Shown one piece after another: positions 53,619-61,216 of a DNA stretch of 64,000 nt. Both the position numbers and the translations under genes were made by a program. Position 1 is the first letter of the stretch. The number at the start of each line of letters is the position of its first letter. The DNA is from a virus, in the IMG/VR virus record IMGVR_UViG_3300010885_049871, positions 25,551-89,550 of that record; one strand, given 5' to 3'. A model generated the notes under the pieces. The model did not search any database, had not been told where the DNA came from, and saw nothing but the letters and a program-made list of their open reading frames with translations.

Positions 53619-54944
53619 TTAAAAGTTGAGTAATAAAAATCGGAAAATTTCCGATGATACTGACATTGACAAAAGCATGCCAAATATCAGTGCAACGCGA
53701 ACAGAAAACTCTTTTACAAAAAAACCAACCAACACGGAGACCGCAGTCAACGACAGGTACAGGCCAAGTTGTTGGTTGGTTATTCCTTCTGAAACACACA
53801 CCGCTATGCTCAGTGCAATCAGGACGGGATAGATTATCTTGCTCAAGCGAATGTAGAGAGAAATCATATGTTGATAAAACATTCCGGCAACGAACCAATT
53901 GACTACATTGACCAGTACCAGTATCAAAATCAATGGGCCAGCCAGTGCTGCTATCAAATTGAAACTGTTGTTGATTCCAAATCCGCTGCGTTCAGCCAGC
54001 GCCATGATCACTGCTTCGGATGGAATAATGGGCAATGCTAGAAATATCAATGGTATCAACACAGTGATGGCAGCTGAATTGTTGGCAGCTTCTGCAGAAA
54101 TTACTATTTGTTGATTGTTGTTGTTGATCTTTTTTTCAATCACTGCTGCGACCATTGATGATACCGATGTTCCTATCATGGGTACCAAGCCCATCACTGC
54201 ACCTATCACGGATCCACGCAGGGATGACAACACCGGCGGGAATTTTAACAATGTTGCCAAACGGGTCCGCATACCAAACTCATTTGAATTGATGTTGACA
54301 TTCAACAATCTGTGCCTTGCGTGATGCACAATCTCTGGCAACATTAGAAATCCAATGAACACAGGCACAAACGGAATGCCACCTGGCAGAAAATCTGCAG
54401 CAGATAAAAAGTGCTCACGCCTCAAACTGTCGTACCCAATGTGTCCAATCACTAACCCTGCAATTGCAAATGCCAGCGCCAGGATCTTTTGTTTGCTGGC
54501 CGCACTGATCAACAAAATAAGCACAGTTAACAATACCAATCTTGGAGTGTTGTTGATAAAGTACTTCATAAAATCAATATACTGTGTGGCTGCATAGAAA
54601 ATCACAACACCCACAACGGATGCTATCAGACTGGATGTGGCAGTGCCGCTTAGTAATTCTGCGCCACGACCTTGCCTAAATTCGTCATGGCCATACTGCA
54701 CTGCCGGCACACTGGTGATTTCTCCGGCTATGCCATACACAATGGATGGTATGCTGCTGTAATACTGTACTGAAGACATCATCACTGAATAAAATACAAA
54801 CAAATCCACCACTGGTAATCCAAGCAAAACAGGATACAAGATCATTATCCCAGATGCAGGTCCTACTCCGGGGAATACACCAATCACAATGCCGCTGACT
54901 ATGCCAAGCAGTATGATTGGTAACAGATACAGTAACTCTGTCAT
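53619..54944 (-). CDS. tctA: TTT-family large permease subunit TctA
   Basis: A 441-residue membrane protein with about 10-12 hydrophobic segments. The N-terminal 'ILLGIVSGIVIGVFPGVGPASG' is the TctA signature, and a second copy-like 'RGSVIGAVMGLVPMIGTSVSS' follows at about 245-265. The acidic/Pro pattern of the second half is kept. Bacterial TctA is usually near 500 residues. No tctB gene is visible. It sits in the inner membrane. Confidence 0.88.
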   Translation of the reverse strand: MTELLYLLPIILLGIVSGIVIGVFPGVGPASGIMILYPVLLGLPVVDLFVFYSVMMSSVQYYSSIPSIVYGIAGEITSVPAVQYGHDEFRQGRGAELLSGTATSSLIASVVGVVIFYAATQYIDFMKYFINNTPRLVLLTVLILLISAASKQKILALAFAIAGLVIGHIGYDSLRREHFLSAADFLPGGIPFVPVFIGFLMLPEIVHHARHRLLNVNINSNEFGMRTRLATLLKFPPVLSSLRGSVIGAVMGLVPMIGTSVSSMVAAVIEKKINNNNQQIVISAEAANNSAAITVLIPLIFLALPIIPSEAVIMALAERSGFGINNSFNLIAALAGPLILILVLVNVVNWFVAGMFYQHMISLYIRLSKIIYPVLIALSIAVCVSEGITNQQLGLYLSLTAVSVLVGFFVKEFSVRVALIFGMLLSMSVSSEIFRFLLLNF

Positions 54945-56077
54945 TTGATTTTGTACTCCTGTGAACTGACCGCATAGTATGATTGCACTGATTGCTGGTC
55001 TGAAGACAACAGTCCCATCCGCACCATGTATGATATCAGTGTTTGGTCTGTTTGTAAAATATGCCAGCCGTTGATGTATTTTTTTACAGCAGAAGATTGA
55101 CGCTGCAATCCTGACAGCAATGGCAAGCTGGTAGAATTTTTTGATAGTTGGTACAACACTGAAGCTGAAATTTCTTTTGAAAAATCAATTGATTTCACTA
55201 TACTGTCATGCCCGGCATTGATTTGTTTTTCCATTTGACTAATTCCCGGTATTACCTCCGGATCGCGACCTTGTACTGCACACTTTAAATAGTAATTTTC
55301 TGGTTTTTCTAATTCTGTCAGCGATGTATTGGTCCTTAGACAATAGTTCAACATCATATGACACTGTTTGGCATGCAGTTCTGGCATGTCAGGAGATATA
55401 AAAAAGAACTCTAGGTCGCTGCGATTTAGTGCGCCAGCAAATAAGCGGTCGGAAAATCCAAAGTAATAGCCGTCTTTGCGCTGAACCAACTGGGGCTTTT
55501 CAAAGCCCACAATTGTGCAGTAGTTATAATTGTTGTAGGATTGATCAAAATTGTCTTGATGCAGCACAGGCCGGCAGTATTTGACCAATTGATGTCTGAG
55601 ATTTTTATCATCGTTTACCATGTAATCTTCTGACGAAAGTTGTTTTTCGTATCCAAGAATATCGTCGTGAGTATGTACTGATTTAATATTGATTTTTGTA
55701 GTCTTGTCTGGATGATTTTCCAACAACCAGGTCACTGCTTTTTCTGGTATTAAATTGTCAACGCCGGATCGTGCGTAACAAATGTAAATCTCATCTAGGT
55801 GTATGTTGTTGCGTAGAAAGGTGTTGTATATGGTGATTGAGTCAGTGCCACCACTGAATGCCAGTGTAAGTTTATCATATCTGTTTCTCAATTGATGTGC
55901 TCGTCTGTCACACAGTGTTTGAAAACTTTCCGCTGGTTCTATGGTCCAGTCAACCGTGGCAAACTCACGGTCGTAGAACTCAAATTTTGGAAATGTATGA
56001 GGATCGTGTATGGACCCGTGCAGGAATGCCGTGAACGGATTGTCAAATTTTATTCCATTGATATTGTAATAAACCAT
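54941..56077 (-). CDS. PP-loop ATPase, asparagine-synthase-like
   Basis: A 378-residue protein. 'LTLAFSGGTDSITIYNTFL' at about residues 90-108 is the PP-loop SGGxDS. There is no N-terminal Cys glutaminase domain, so any amide nitrogen would come from elsewhere. 'YNYCTIVGFEKPQL' and 'FGFSDRLFAGA' follow as in phage and bacterial relatives. ATGA-coupled to tctA, so it may act on the imported substrate by adenylation. Its own promoter lies upstream. Confidence 0.8.
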   Translation of the reverse strand: MVYYNINGIKFDNPFTAFLHGSIHDPHTFPKFEFYDREFATVDWTIEPAESFQTLCDRRAHQLRNRYDKLTLAFSGGTDSITIYNTFLRNNIHLDEIYICYARSGVDNLIPEKAVTWLLENHPDKTTKINIKSVHTHDDILGYEKQLSSEDYMVNDDKNLRHQLVKYCRPVLHQDNFDQSYNNYNYCTIVGFEKPQLVQRKDGYYFGFSDRLFAGALNRSDLEFFFISPDMPELHAKQCHMMLNYCLRTNTSLTELEKPENYYLKCAVQGRDPEVIPGISQMEKQINAGHDSIVKSIDFSKEISASVLYQLSKNSTSLPLLSGLQRQSSAVKKYINGWHILQTDQTLISYMVRMGLLSSDQQSVQSYYAVSSQEYKIK

Positions 56078-56145
56078 TGGCAGTTTTACTGTATTCGGGG
56101 CGATTGCTTGTAGAAGAACTCTACTTACGGTAGGCGTTCTGTTAT

Positions 56146-56175
56146 ATTATAACAGTAAAGACATTGCTATGTCAA
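56146..56175 (-). promoter_or_regulatory. Sigma70-type promoter of the PP-loop/tctA/tctC operon
   Basis: TTGACA, 18 bases, TATAAT on the minus strand. The leader is about 65 bases. Confidence 0.8.
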
Positions 56176-56251
56176 GCGTCAATTGGTGATCCGACGTCAA
56201 CAGATTGTTGGCGTTGCTAATGTTATTTATATCAACCGCATACGAATGGCC

Positions 56252-56276
56252 AAAAAAAAGGCTACCGAAGTAGCCT
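56252..56276 (-). terminator. Rho-independent terminator of the porin gene
   Basis: AGGCTAC-TTCG-GTAGCCT stem followed by eight T on the minus strand, 21 bases after the porin stop. Confidence 0.9.
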
Positions 56277-56296
56277 TTGTGTCCAATCGTGTTGGA

Positions 56297-57136
56297 TTAG
56301 AACGAGTGTGATACACGAACACGATATGTGTCGGTATTGTTGGCAGCAGTTGTGTTGCTGCTGACTTGTGCCACGGCCAATTGAACTGAAGTTCTCTTGC
56401 TCAATGCATACTCAGCGCCAACCTCTTTGGCAGTGCCATTACCATCAGAATATGCAGCGCCCACAGTCACAGCACCTACAGTGTAGGAAGCACCTACCAC
56501 ATAGGAGTCGGCAACATTGCGTTCATTGCGACTGACACCTGCACCAACTGTGATGCCTTTTACAACAACTTTGGCACTGGCGCGAACCCGCTCAGTTGTT
56601 TGGTTGTAATCAACAGCACTGCTGACTGGGCCAACTGTGTAAGTTGCACCAAACACATTTTTGTTTGTGCCGGTGTTGTTGATGGCTCTAGTGTTGCTGA
56701 CTTTGAATGCCAGTCCCGACACTGTGGGTGTTGTGTAGCTGACAGATTGCACATTGGACTTGGCGCCCAACACAACTCCGTCTTGACCTATAACCGGTGC
56801 ATCACCTAGCCCAAGACCAATGATGCCATTGGCAGATTCAATTTGACCAACTTTGACTGAACCAACCGGAGTTGCAACATCAACATACATGTCGTTACCT
56901 TCGGCAGCAGTGCCGTTTCCGCCTGGCTGAATTTCTGCATAGGCCTTGACAGTTATGCCATTGCCAATGGATTCTGTAGCAGTAAAGTTGATATTGCTGG
57001 TGTCCATTGGAGACATTGTGGTTACGGTGTTGTCTGACCGCTTGATGTCGTATGCAAGTTTTCCGCCAATTTTAAACTGGGCGTGAGCTGTACCTAATGC
57101 AGCCAAAATTGCTACTGCGACTAATGCTTTTTTCAT
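56297..57136 (-). CDS. Gram-negative outer-membrane porin
   Basis: A 279-residue protein with a typical betaproteobacterial signal peptide (MKKALVAVAILAALGTAHAQ). Mature sequence is made of short amphipathic beta strands and Gly/Asn turns, and ends in 'TYRVRVSHSF', a C-terminal Phe beta-signal for the BAM complex. 'TPVGSVKVGQIESANGIIG' is the classic trimeric-porin motif. It is about 70-100 residues shorter than host porins, so it may have fewer strands or trimmed loops. Monocistronic, with its own terminator. Confidence 0.92.
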   Translation of the reverse strand: MKKALVAVAILAALGTAHAQFKIGGKLAYDIKRSDNTVTTMSPMDTSNINFTATESIGNGITVKAYAEIQPGGNGTAAEGNDMYVDVATPVGSVKVGQIESANGIIGLGLGDAPVIGQDGVVLGAKSNVQSVSYTTPTVSGLAFKVSNTRAINNTGTNKNVFGATYTVGPVSSAVDYNQTTERVRASAKVVVKGITVGAGVSRNERNVADSYVVGASYTVGAVTVGAAYSDGNGTAKEVGAEYALSKRTSVQLAVAQVSSNTTAANNTDTYRVRVSHSF

Positions 57137-57182
57137 TGTGTATTTCCTTTGTAAGTGTGAAGGGGCAGAATTGCCACTGGAG

Positions 57183-57190
57183 TATTTATT
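57183..57190 (-). promoter_or_regulatory. NATAAATA late-promoter-like motif upstream of porin
   Basis: AATAAATA on the minus strand about 46 bases before the porin ATG. No sigma70 -35/-10 pair is evident there, so late expression is suggested. Confidence 0.5.
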
Positions 57191-57341
57191 TGCGGTTGCA
57201 ACAATAACTTAAAAAACAGGCAGTTTATATTAGTTTTCTGGAATATTACCGATCTTTGTCAACACAATCATGGGCTGCCGCGTTAAATATACATGTACAG
57301 AATAGTTTTGTACATAAGTTTCTAACCTTAAGGAAAATACC

Positions 57342-57623
57342 ATGAAACAACTTATTGCTATTATCGCTACACTCGCTACCGCCACTGCATTTGCCCAGGC
57401 TCCTGCTGCTGCACCTGCTGCTGCAAAACCGGCTGCTCCTGCTGCTGCGCCTGCTGCTCCGGCCGCCGCTGCTCCTGCTGCCAAGAAAGAAGAAGCCAAA
57501 CCTGCTGCTAAGAAAGAAGAAGCCAAGAAGCCAGCTGCTAAGAAAGAAGAAGCCAAGCCTGCCAAAAGTGCACCGGCTGTCGACGCAAAAGCAGCAACTC
57601 CAGCTGCACCAGCAAGCAAGTAA
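57342..57623 (+). CDS. Secreted Ala/Pro/Lys-rich low-complexity protein
   Basis: A 93-residue protein with a signal peptide (MKQLIAIIATLATATAFAQ) and an AAGGA ribosome site. The mature part is Ala/Pro runs followed by three repeats of 'AKKEEAKPA'. Very similar proteins are common in Comamonadaceae, so host origin is likely. It may be periplasmic and basic. A further open stretch in the +1 frame (57622-57801) follows immediately and shares the same terminator. Confidence 0.75.
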   Translation: MKQLIAIIATLATATAFAQAPAAAPAAAKPAAPAAAPAAPAAAAPAAKKEEAKPAAKKEEAKKPAAKKEEAKPAKSAPAVDAKAATPAAPASK

Positions 57624-57801
57624 TCTAGAAGTAGACAACGACGATGACATCTGGTGCGGAGTCGATGATCTAACTTTTCACCGTGGTCGTGATCGTCCTG
57701 TTTTAACAGATGATGCGGAACTGAGTCCTTATGTTTGCAATAGACTAGCACTGGCAAGACATCTTGCACTGGCTCGATATCGTGAAACACACATGACTTA
57801 G
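57622..57801 (+). other. +1-frame coding extension without its own start codon
   Basis: In the +1 frame relative to the Ala-rich gene, 59 well-composed codons follow (beginning NLEVDNDDDIWCGVDD, later ELSPYVCNRLALARHLA, ending RYRETHMT). There is no ATG, GTG or TTG at its beginning, and it ends 5 bases before a terminator. It could be reached by ribosomal frameshifting at the AAG-TAA end, or reflect an indel that split one gene. Confidence 0.4.
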
Positions 57802-57806
57802 ATTCA

Positions 57807-57834
57807 CAATAGGCAGGCAACTGCCTATTGTTTT
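57807..57834 (+). terminator. Rho-independent terminator after Ala-rich gene and extension
   Basis: CAATAGGCAG-GCAA-CTGCCTATTG perfect 10-bp stem followed by TTTT on the plus strand. Confidence 0.8.
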
Positions 57835-57863
57835 GACCGCACTCCAATACTGTACAAATAAGT

Positions 57864-57890
57864 CAAAAAAATAGGACCCGAAGGTCCTAT
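57864..57890 (-). terminator. Rho-independent terminator of the tmRNA gene
   Basis: ATAGGACC-TTCG-GGTCCTAT stem followed by a run of T on the minus strand, about 45 bases after the tag stop codon. Confidence 0.85.
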
Positions 57891-58215
57891 TTACTATTTT
57901 CTGTTTCTAAGCATAGTTGCTCAAAGCAGTGTTTAGACTGCTAAGGAGTGGCGTTGTGCTGTACGAGCAGAGAACTTGACGTTCTTACCTGAAACAGTTA
58001 CTTCACCTGTATTTGCGTTTGCATTTACGGTTTTTGTGTCTACGGCCGAAATACTCCGACCCTACGGCTTCTACATTGCCGGACTGTCCATTTCCGTACT
58101 CTTGACCCAATCGATAGCCTGGTCATCCCCACCTAAATATACCTTATACACTTAGGTGGAGATGGTGGGAGTCGAACCCACGTCTTGAATCCTTTTCTGT
58201 CTACTTCATACAGTC
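57891..58215 (-). ncRNA. ssrA: Permuted two-piece tmRNA with a 29-residue tag
   Basis: On the minus strand the T-arm (GTGGG-TTCGACT-CCCAC) and 3' acceptor strand CATCTCC-A-CC come first (to 58154). A short AT-rich loop follows, then the 5' acceptor strand GGGGATG at 58130. Acceptor pairing includes the G3-U70 wobble required for alanine charging, and the discriminator is A. The tag frame runs 58022-57933: resume codon GCA preceded by GTAAAT, as in betaproteobacterial tmRNA, then ANANTGEVTV... to ...RHSLAV and TAA. A NATAAATA motif at 58224 and a terminator at 57864 delimit the gene. Confidence 0.88.
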
Positions 58216-58223
58216 TTAACTTG

Positions 58224-58231
58224 TATTTATT
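58224..58231 (-). promoter_or_regulatory. NATAAATA late-promoter-like motif upstream of tmRNA
   Basis: AATAAATA on the minus strand directly after the stop of the sulfotransferase-like gene. It would start the acceptor piece near 58217. Confidence 0.5.
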
Positions 58232-58894
58232 TTACTTCTGCAGATACTGTTTTATTCTTGCTACAGTAGCATCTTTGTCCACATCAACAGTGCTGTCAAA
58301 CTTGCAGTATACATCAAGCAACTGGCTAAGATTTTCAACCAAATCATACTTGTTCACTGACATGGGCTTGGGCCACGGTGTGTCAAACTGTTGAGTTGGT
58401 AAGTTCACAGCATTGTAAAATGCCTGTGCATTTTGTGTATGCACATGAAACAACAGAGGTATCATGTCACTGTGAGTTTGCTGTTGCCATTGAGATACGG
58501 CACAATCTCTGTTGTGGTTTGCTTCCAATAGACCAAGGAACTGACCTGGGTCAATGGTAAATTTTGTATTTTGATATTTTTCTCGGTATTCTGCCAGGTC
58601 TTGGTCACTGCCCATATGATGTTTGTTTGTGTGTTCAGCAACAAAATGGCTCAGTGCTGAATCAAAATAATTTCTTCTACACCAAAGCCTGGTGAACTCA
58701 GGCGGTGCTGTGACAAACACTTCAAACTGATGTGTGTGTTGAATTGTCAATGACCAATCGGGAATAGCATTACCGGCGCTCCAACTTACATATGAAGACG
58801 TTTCTTCAAGAGATCTTGGTACAGCAGCGTCTAGCCATAGTGCATAAATGGTAGAACCGGTTCTACCATTTATTCCGACAATAAATTTTTGCAT
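58232..58894 (-). CDS. Sulfotransferase-like P-loop protein
   Basis: A 220-residue protein. The N-terminal 'FIVGINGRTGSTIYALWLD' is the 5'-phosphosulfate-binding loop pattern of sulfotransferases (GRTGST). 'LWCRRNYFDSALSHFVAEH' resembles the 3'-phosphate-binding 'RNP..S..S' block. It would transfer sulfate from PAPS to a sugar or peptide hydroxyl. It is located between tRNA genes and the tmRNA. The assignment rests on motif pattern alone. Confidence 0.6.
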   Translation of the reverse strand: MQKFIVGINGRTGSTIYALWLDAAVPRSLEETSSYVSWSAGNAIPDWSLTIQHTHQFEVFVTAPPEFTRLWCRRNYFDSALSHFVAEHTNKHHMGSDQDLAEYREKYQNTKFTIDPGQFLGLLEANHNRDCAVSQWQQQTHSDMIPLLFHVHTQNAQAFYNAVNLPTQQFDTPWPKPMSVNKYDLVENLSQLLDVYCKFDSTVDVDKDATVARIKQYLQK

Positions 58895-58921
58895 AGTGAT
58901 GTTGATTTTGCTTCAACACAA

Positions 58922-58929
58922 TATTTATC
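58922..58929 (-). promoter_or_regulatory. NATAAATA late-promoter-like motif
   Basis: GATAAATA on the minus strand, 28 bases before the sulfotransferase-like start. Confidence 0.45.
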
Positions 58930-58931
58930 AC

Positions 58932-59005
58932 TGGTCTCAGTAGCAGGAATCGAACCTACGCTCCTTGGTCCCAAACCAAGAGTGATACCATTTCACCATA
59001 CTGAG
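58932..59005 (-). tRNA. tRNA-Pro(UGG)
   Basis: Acceptor CTCAGTA/TACTGAG, anticodon loop TTTGGGA, T-loop TTCGATT, CCA encoded. All arms pair. Confidence 0.93.
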
Positions 59006-59014
59006 AAAATCAAC

Positions 59015-59088
59015 TGGTACCTCGTGACAGAATCGAACTGCCGTCTGCGCTGTGTAAAAACGCGGCCCTACCATTAGACGAACGAGGC
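59015..59088 (-). tRNA. tRNA-Val(UAC)
   Basis: Acceptor GCCTCGT/ACGAGGT with a G1-U72 wobble; anticodon stem GCGTT/AGCGC with loop TTTACAC; CCA encoded. Confidence 0.92.
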
Positions 59089-59096
59089 AAAAAATA

Positions 59097-59172
59097 TGGA
59101 GCGGCTAACCGGGTTCGAACCGGTGACGTCTTGCTTGGCAAGCAAGTACTCTACCAACTGAGCTACAGCCGC
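59097..59172 (-). tRNA. tRNA-Gly(GCC)
   Basis: Acceptor GCGGCTG/TAGCCGC, anticodon loop TTGCCAA in a CTTGC/GCAAG stem, discriminator U, CCA encoded. Confidence 0.93.
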
Positions 59173-59182
59173 ATATATTAAC

Positions 59183-59258
59183 TGGTACCAAGAGACGGGA
59201 TCGAACCGCCCACACACGAATTTTCAATCCGCTGCTCTACCAACTGAGCTATCTTGGT
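59183..59258 (-). tRNA. tRNA-Phe(GAA)
   Basis: Acceptor ACCAAGA/TCTTGGT, anticodon loop TTGAAAA, T-arm with TTCGATC, CCA encoded. Confidence 0.93.
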
Positions 59259-59259
59259 G

Positions 59260-59334
59260 TGGTGGAAGTAAGTAGATTCGAACTACTGACCCGCAGCGTA
59301 TGAAGCTGCTGCACTACCGCTGTGCTATACTTCC
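59260..59334 (-). tRNA. tRNA-Met(CAU), elongator-type or Ile2
   Basis: Acceptor GGAAGTA/TACTTCC fully paired (so not initiator), anticodon loop TTCATAC, discriminator A, CCA encoded. If C34 were modified to lysidine it would read AUA as Ile; sequence alone does not settle this. Confidence 0.9.
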
Positions 59335-59344
59335 AGAACTGCTG

Positions 59345-59421
59345 TGGGGTATAGTATGGAATTCGAATCCATGCTGACGGAATCACAATCCGTAGTGCTG
59401 ACCGCTGACACTAACTACACC
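59345..59421 (-). tRNA. tRNA-His(GUG)
   Basis: Encodes the extra G-1 opposite C73, acceptor GTGTAGT/ACTATAC, anticodon loop TTGTGAT, CCA encoded. These are the histidine identity features. Confidence 0.93.
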
Positions 59422-59493
59422 ATAGAAAAACACACTGTACGCAACCTCTTATGCGCTGGGGTGACCAGAATTTAATCCCAATGTGTTTATCTA

Positions 59494-59569
59494 TGGTAGG
59501 ACCACCCGGACTCGAACCGGGAATTGGCAGATTAAAAGTCTGCTGTGATAACCATTTCACTATGATCCC
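59494..59569 (-). tRNA. tRNA-Lys(UUU)
   Basis: Acceptor GGGATCA/TGGTCCT, anticodon loop CTTTTAA, T-arm with TTCGAGT, CCA encoded. Confidence 0.93.
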
Positions 59570-59631
59570 ATTGTCAGTCGTGAATTGTCTTTCAAGTGCC
59601 AATCCAGACCGACATGGGATCTGGGTTGACA

Positions 59632-59655
59632 CTACATTTTAGCTGTTTGCTTCAT
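59632..59655 (-). CDS. Possible 7-codon leader peptide
   Basis: MKQTAKM followed by TAG, with AGAGG upstream, on the leader transcribed from the promoter at 59682 before tRNA-Lys. No known function. Confidence 0.3.
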   Translation of the reverse strand: MKQTAKM

Positions 59656-59681
59656 ATAGTACCTCTTTGGTTTAAGTTTTG

Positions 59682-59710
59682 ATTGTACAACAATTTCAGA
59701 ATGTTGTCAA
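59682..59710 (-). promoter_or_regulatory. Sigma70-type promoter for downstream tRNA block
   Basis: TTGACA, 17 bases, TACAAT on the minus strand, just after the Thr tRNA and before Lys, His, Met, Phe, Gly, Val and Pro tRNAs. Confidence 0.75.
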
Positions 59711-59720
59711 CTGTTTTTTT

Positions 59721-59794
59721 TGGTGCCCCACGACAGAATCGAACTGCCATCACAGGATTACAAAACCAGTGTACTGCCATTGTACTAGTAGGGC
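59721..59794 (-). tRNA. tRNA-Thr(UGU)
   Basis: Acceptor GCCCTAC/GTGGGGC, loop TTTGTAA, CCA encoded. The anticodon stem has two U-U mismatches (28-42 and 31-39). Confidence 0.88.
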
Positions 59795-59801
59795 TAAAAA
59801 T

Positions 59802-59877
59802 TGGCTCCTCAGGTACGGATCGAACGTACGACATCTTCATTAACAGTGAAGCGCAACTACCGCTGTGCTACTGAGGA
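59802..59877 (-). tRNA. tRNA-Asn(GUU)
   Basis: Acceptor TCCTCAG/CTGAGGA, anticodon stem CTTCA/TGAAG with loop CTGTTAA, discriminator G, CCA encoded. Confidence 0.93.
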
Positions 59878-59885
59878 ATAAAACT

Positions 59886-59973
59886 TGGCGGAATGACTCG
59901 GACTCGAACCGAGAAGCCGTTTAACCGACCGACGGCTTAGCAAGCCGCTCCAATACCATTATGGGACCATTCC
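59886..59973 (-). tRNA. tRNA-Ser(GCU)
   Basis: Class II with a long variable arm, acceptor GGAATGG/TCATTCC, loop TTGCTAA, discriminator G, CCA encoded. Confidence 0.92.
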
Positions 59974-59989
59974 AAAAACTAACATTGCT

Positions 59990-60018
59990 ATTATATAACA
60001 GTTGACCAACAGTGTCAA
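59990..60018 (-). promoter_or_regulatory. Consensus sigma70 promoter for the Ser/Asn/Thr tRNA block
   Basis: TTGACA, 17 bases, TATAAT on the minus strand: both hexamers perfect. The -35 overlaps the radical SAM stop codon. Confidence 0.88.
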
Positions 60019-61157
60019 CTGATATTCGCCTGCGGAAACACCGCTAGGTAATTGGTGCCTCTAATGTCGTCCAGTAGGTCAATGTAGTCTTTAAACTTGC
60101 GATACAACTCAGCATCATAACCAGCAGAGTCAATCATGCCTACAATCAATGATCTCTGGCTGTGGTCAATGTCAGTGCTGGACTCTGCCCAGGACTTAAA
60201 CGGCACCAGATGATCTACCGGCACTGAGTGCAAGCTCAAATGCGGATATCCAGATATTGTGGTAATATGCACACGCAGGCTCTGCAGTTTTGCAAATGCC
60301 ATCAGGTCCGGCAGCGCATACGCACTGGTGTGTTGCAGCACATGATTGACGGTTAGTCTTGCCTGTGGCAATTGTTGTTTGAGCAGTTGAATATTTGATT
60401 CAATATCACTCCACCGACTTGGATGTCTGACATAATCATTCATTGCACCGGTACCTTCTAGGCTGATACAGATCTCTATGTCTTTAAATTTTTGCAATGT
60501 AGTCAACAGTTTATTACCAACTTCGGTTAGATTAGTGTTAAAGCTCACAACAACATCGTTGCATCGAGGCATCAACATTTGTAAGAAGTTGACCACTTCA
60601 GGAATGATAAACGGTTCACCACCTGTGATGTTTACTCTACGAACATCGGTTGTCAGCACAGTCTGTGCAAACTGTTTGAATTCTTCATCTTTCCAGTAGT
60701 ACGGCATGTCGCCCACTGCGTTCTGAGCACCAATTTTTACAAAACGATCGTGATATTTGACACGTTCTGCGGCAATACTAGAACTTGATGCTGGGCCACA
60801 CATGATGCATTTGAGATTGCAAAAATTGCCTAGTCTTAGTTCTAAATCATAGATTGGATTGTCTGCACTGACGGCTGTGACATCCGAAGGATACCATTTA
60901 TTTTGGTGTTGTCTTAGACTAGTCCAGCCATGTTGTTCTTCTCTATAGCATTTAACACATCCTGCATGCGGTCGGCCAGCAGCCGCATCTGCTTGCATCT
61001 TTGTAGGTATATCTGCTAGATACTGATCAAACTTGGTGTAATGATGTTTAGTTTTTATTTTAAAATCTTGGTCATACTGACAACATGGCTCAATTGTGCC
61101 GTTGGCATTTACACAAATACTATGATAAGCGGCCTGACAGCTGGTCGAAGTTGACAT
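60015..61157 (-). CDS. Radical SAM enzyme with N-terminal twitch-like Cys domain
   Basis: A 380-residue protein. N-terminal cysteines C15, C25, C26 (EPCCQYD) and C67/C70 (GCVKCYREEQHG) precede the core motif C113, C117, C120 (FCNLKCIMCGPASSSSIAAE). 'NITGGEPFIIPEV' is the SAM site. It lies alone between two tRNA blocks, far from the main radical SAM array but with the same domain order. A GCTAAATA box is upstream. Confidence 0.9.
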   Translation of the reverse strand: MSTSTSCQAAYHSICVNANGTIEPCCQYDQDFKIKTKHHYTKFDQYLADIPTKMQADAAAGRPHAGCVKCYREEQHGWTSLRQHQNKWYPSDVTAVSADNPIYDLELRLGNFCNLKCIMCGPASSSSIAAERVKYHDRFVKIGAQNAVGDMPYYWKDEEFKQFAQTVLTTDVRRVNITGGEPFIIPEVVNFLQMLMPRCNDVVVSFNTNLTEVGNKLLTTLQKFKDIEICISLEGTGAMNDYVRHPSRWSDIESNIQLLKQQLPQARLTVNHVLQHTSAYALPDLMAFAKLQSLRVHITTISGYPHLSLHSVPVDHLVPFKSWAESSTDIDHSQRSLIVGMIDSAGYDAELYRKFKDYIDLLDDIRGTNYLAVFPQANIS

Positions 61158-61216
61158 CTACGATTTCTTTCAATTTATAAAAATATTTAGCAATTGACAC
61201 AGTGTTAACATATATT

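Noticed and set aside
53602-53898. Cys/Arg-rich minus-strand frame inside the tctA gene
   Set aside because: Out-of-frame shadow of the membrane protein.
57355-57621. Leu/Arg/Pro-rich plus-strand frame inside the Ala-rich gene
   Set aside because: Composition is an out-of-frame reading of Ala/Pro codons; only the part after 57621 looks coding and is reported separately.
57230-57847. Long minus-strand frame rich in Ala/Gly/Ser opposite the Ala-rich gene
   Set aside because: It is the antisense shadow of a GCT-rich repeat gene; the plus-strand frame has a signal peptide, a ribosome site and a terminator.
59345-59421. tRNA-His lacking the extra G-1
   Set aside because: Shifting the acceptor by one base gives a perfect 7-bp stem with G-1 opposite C73 and an encoded CCA.
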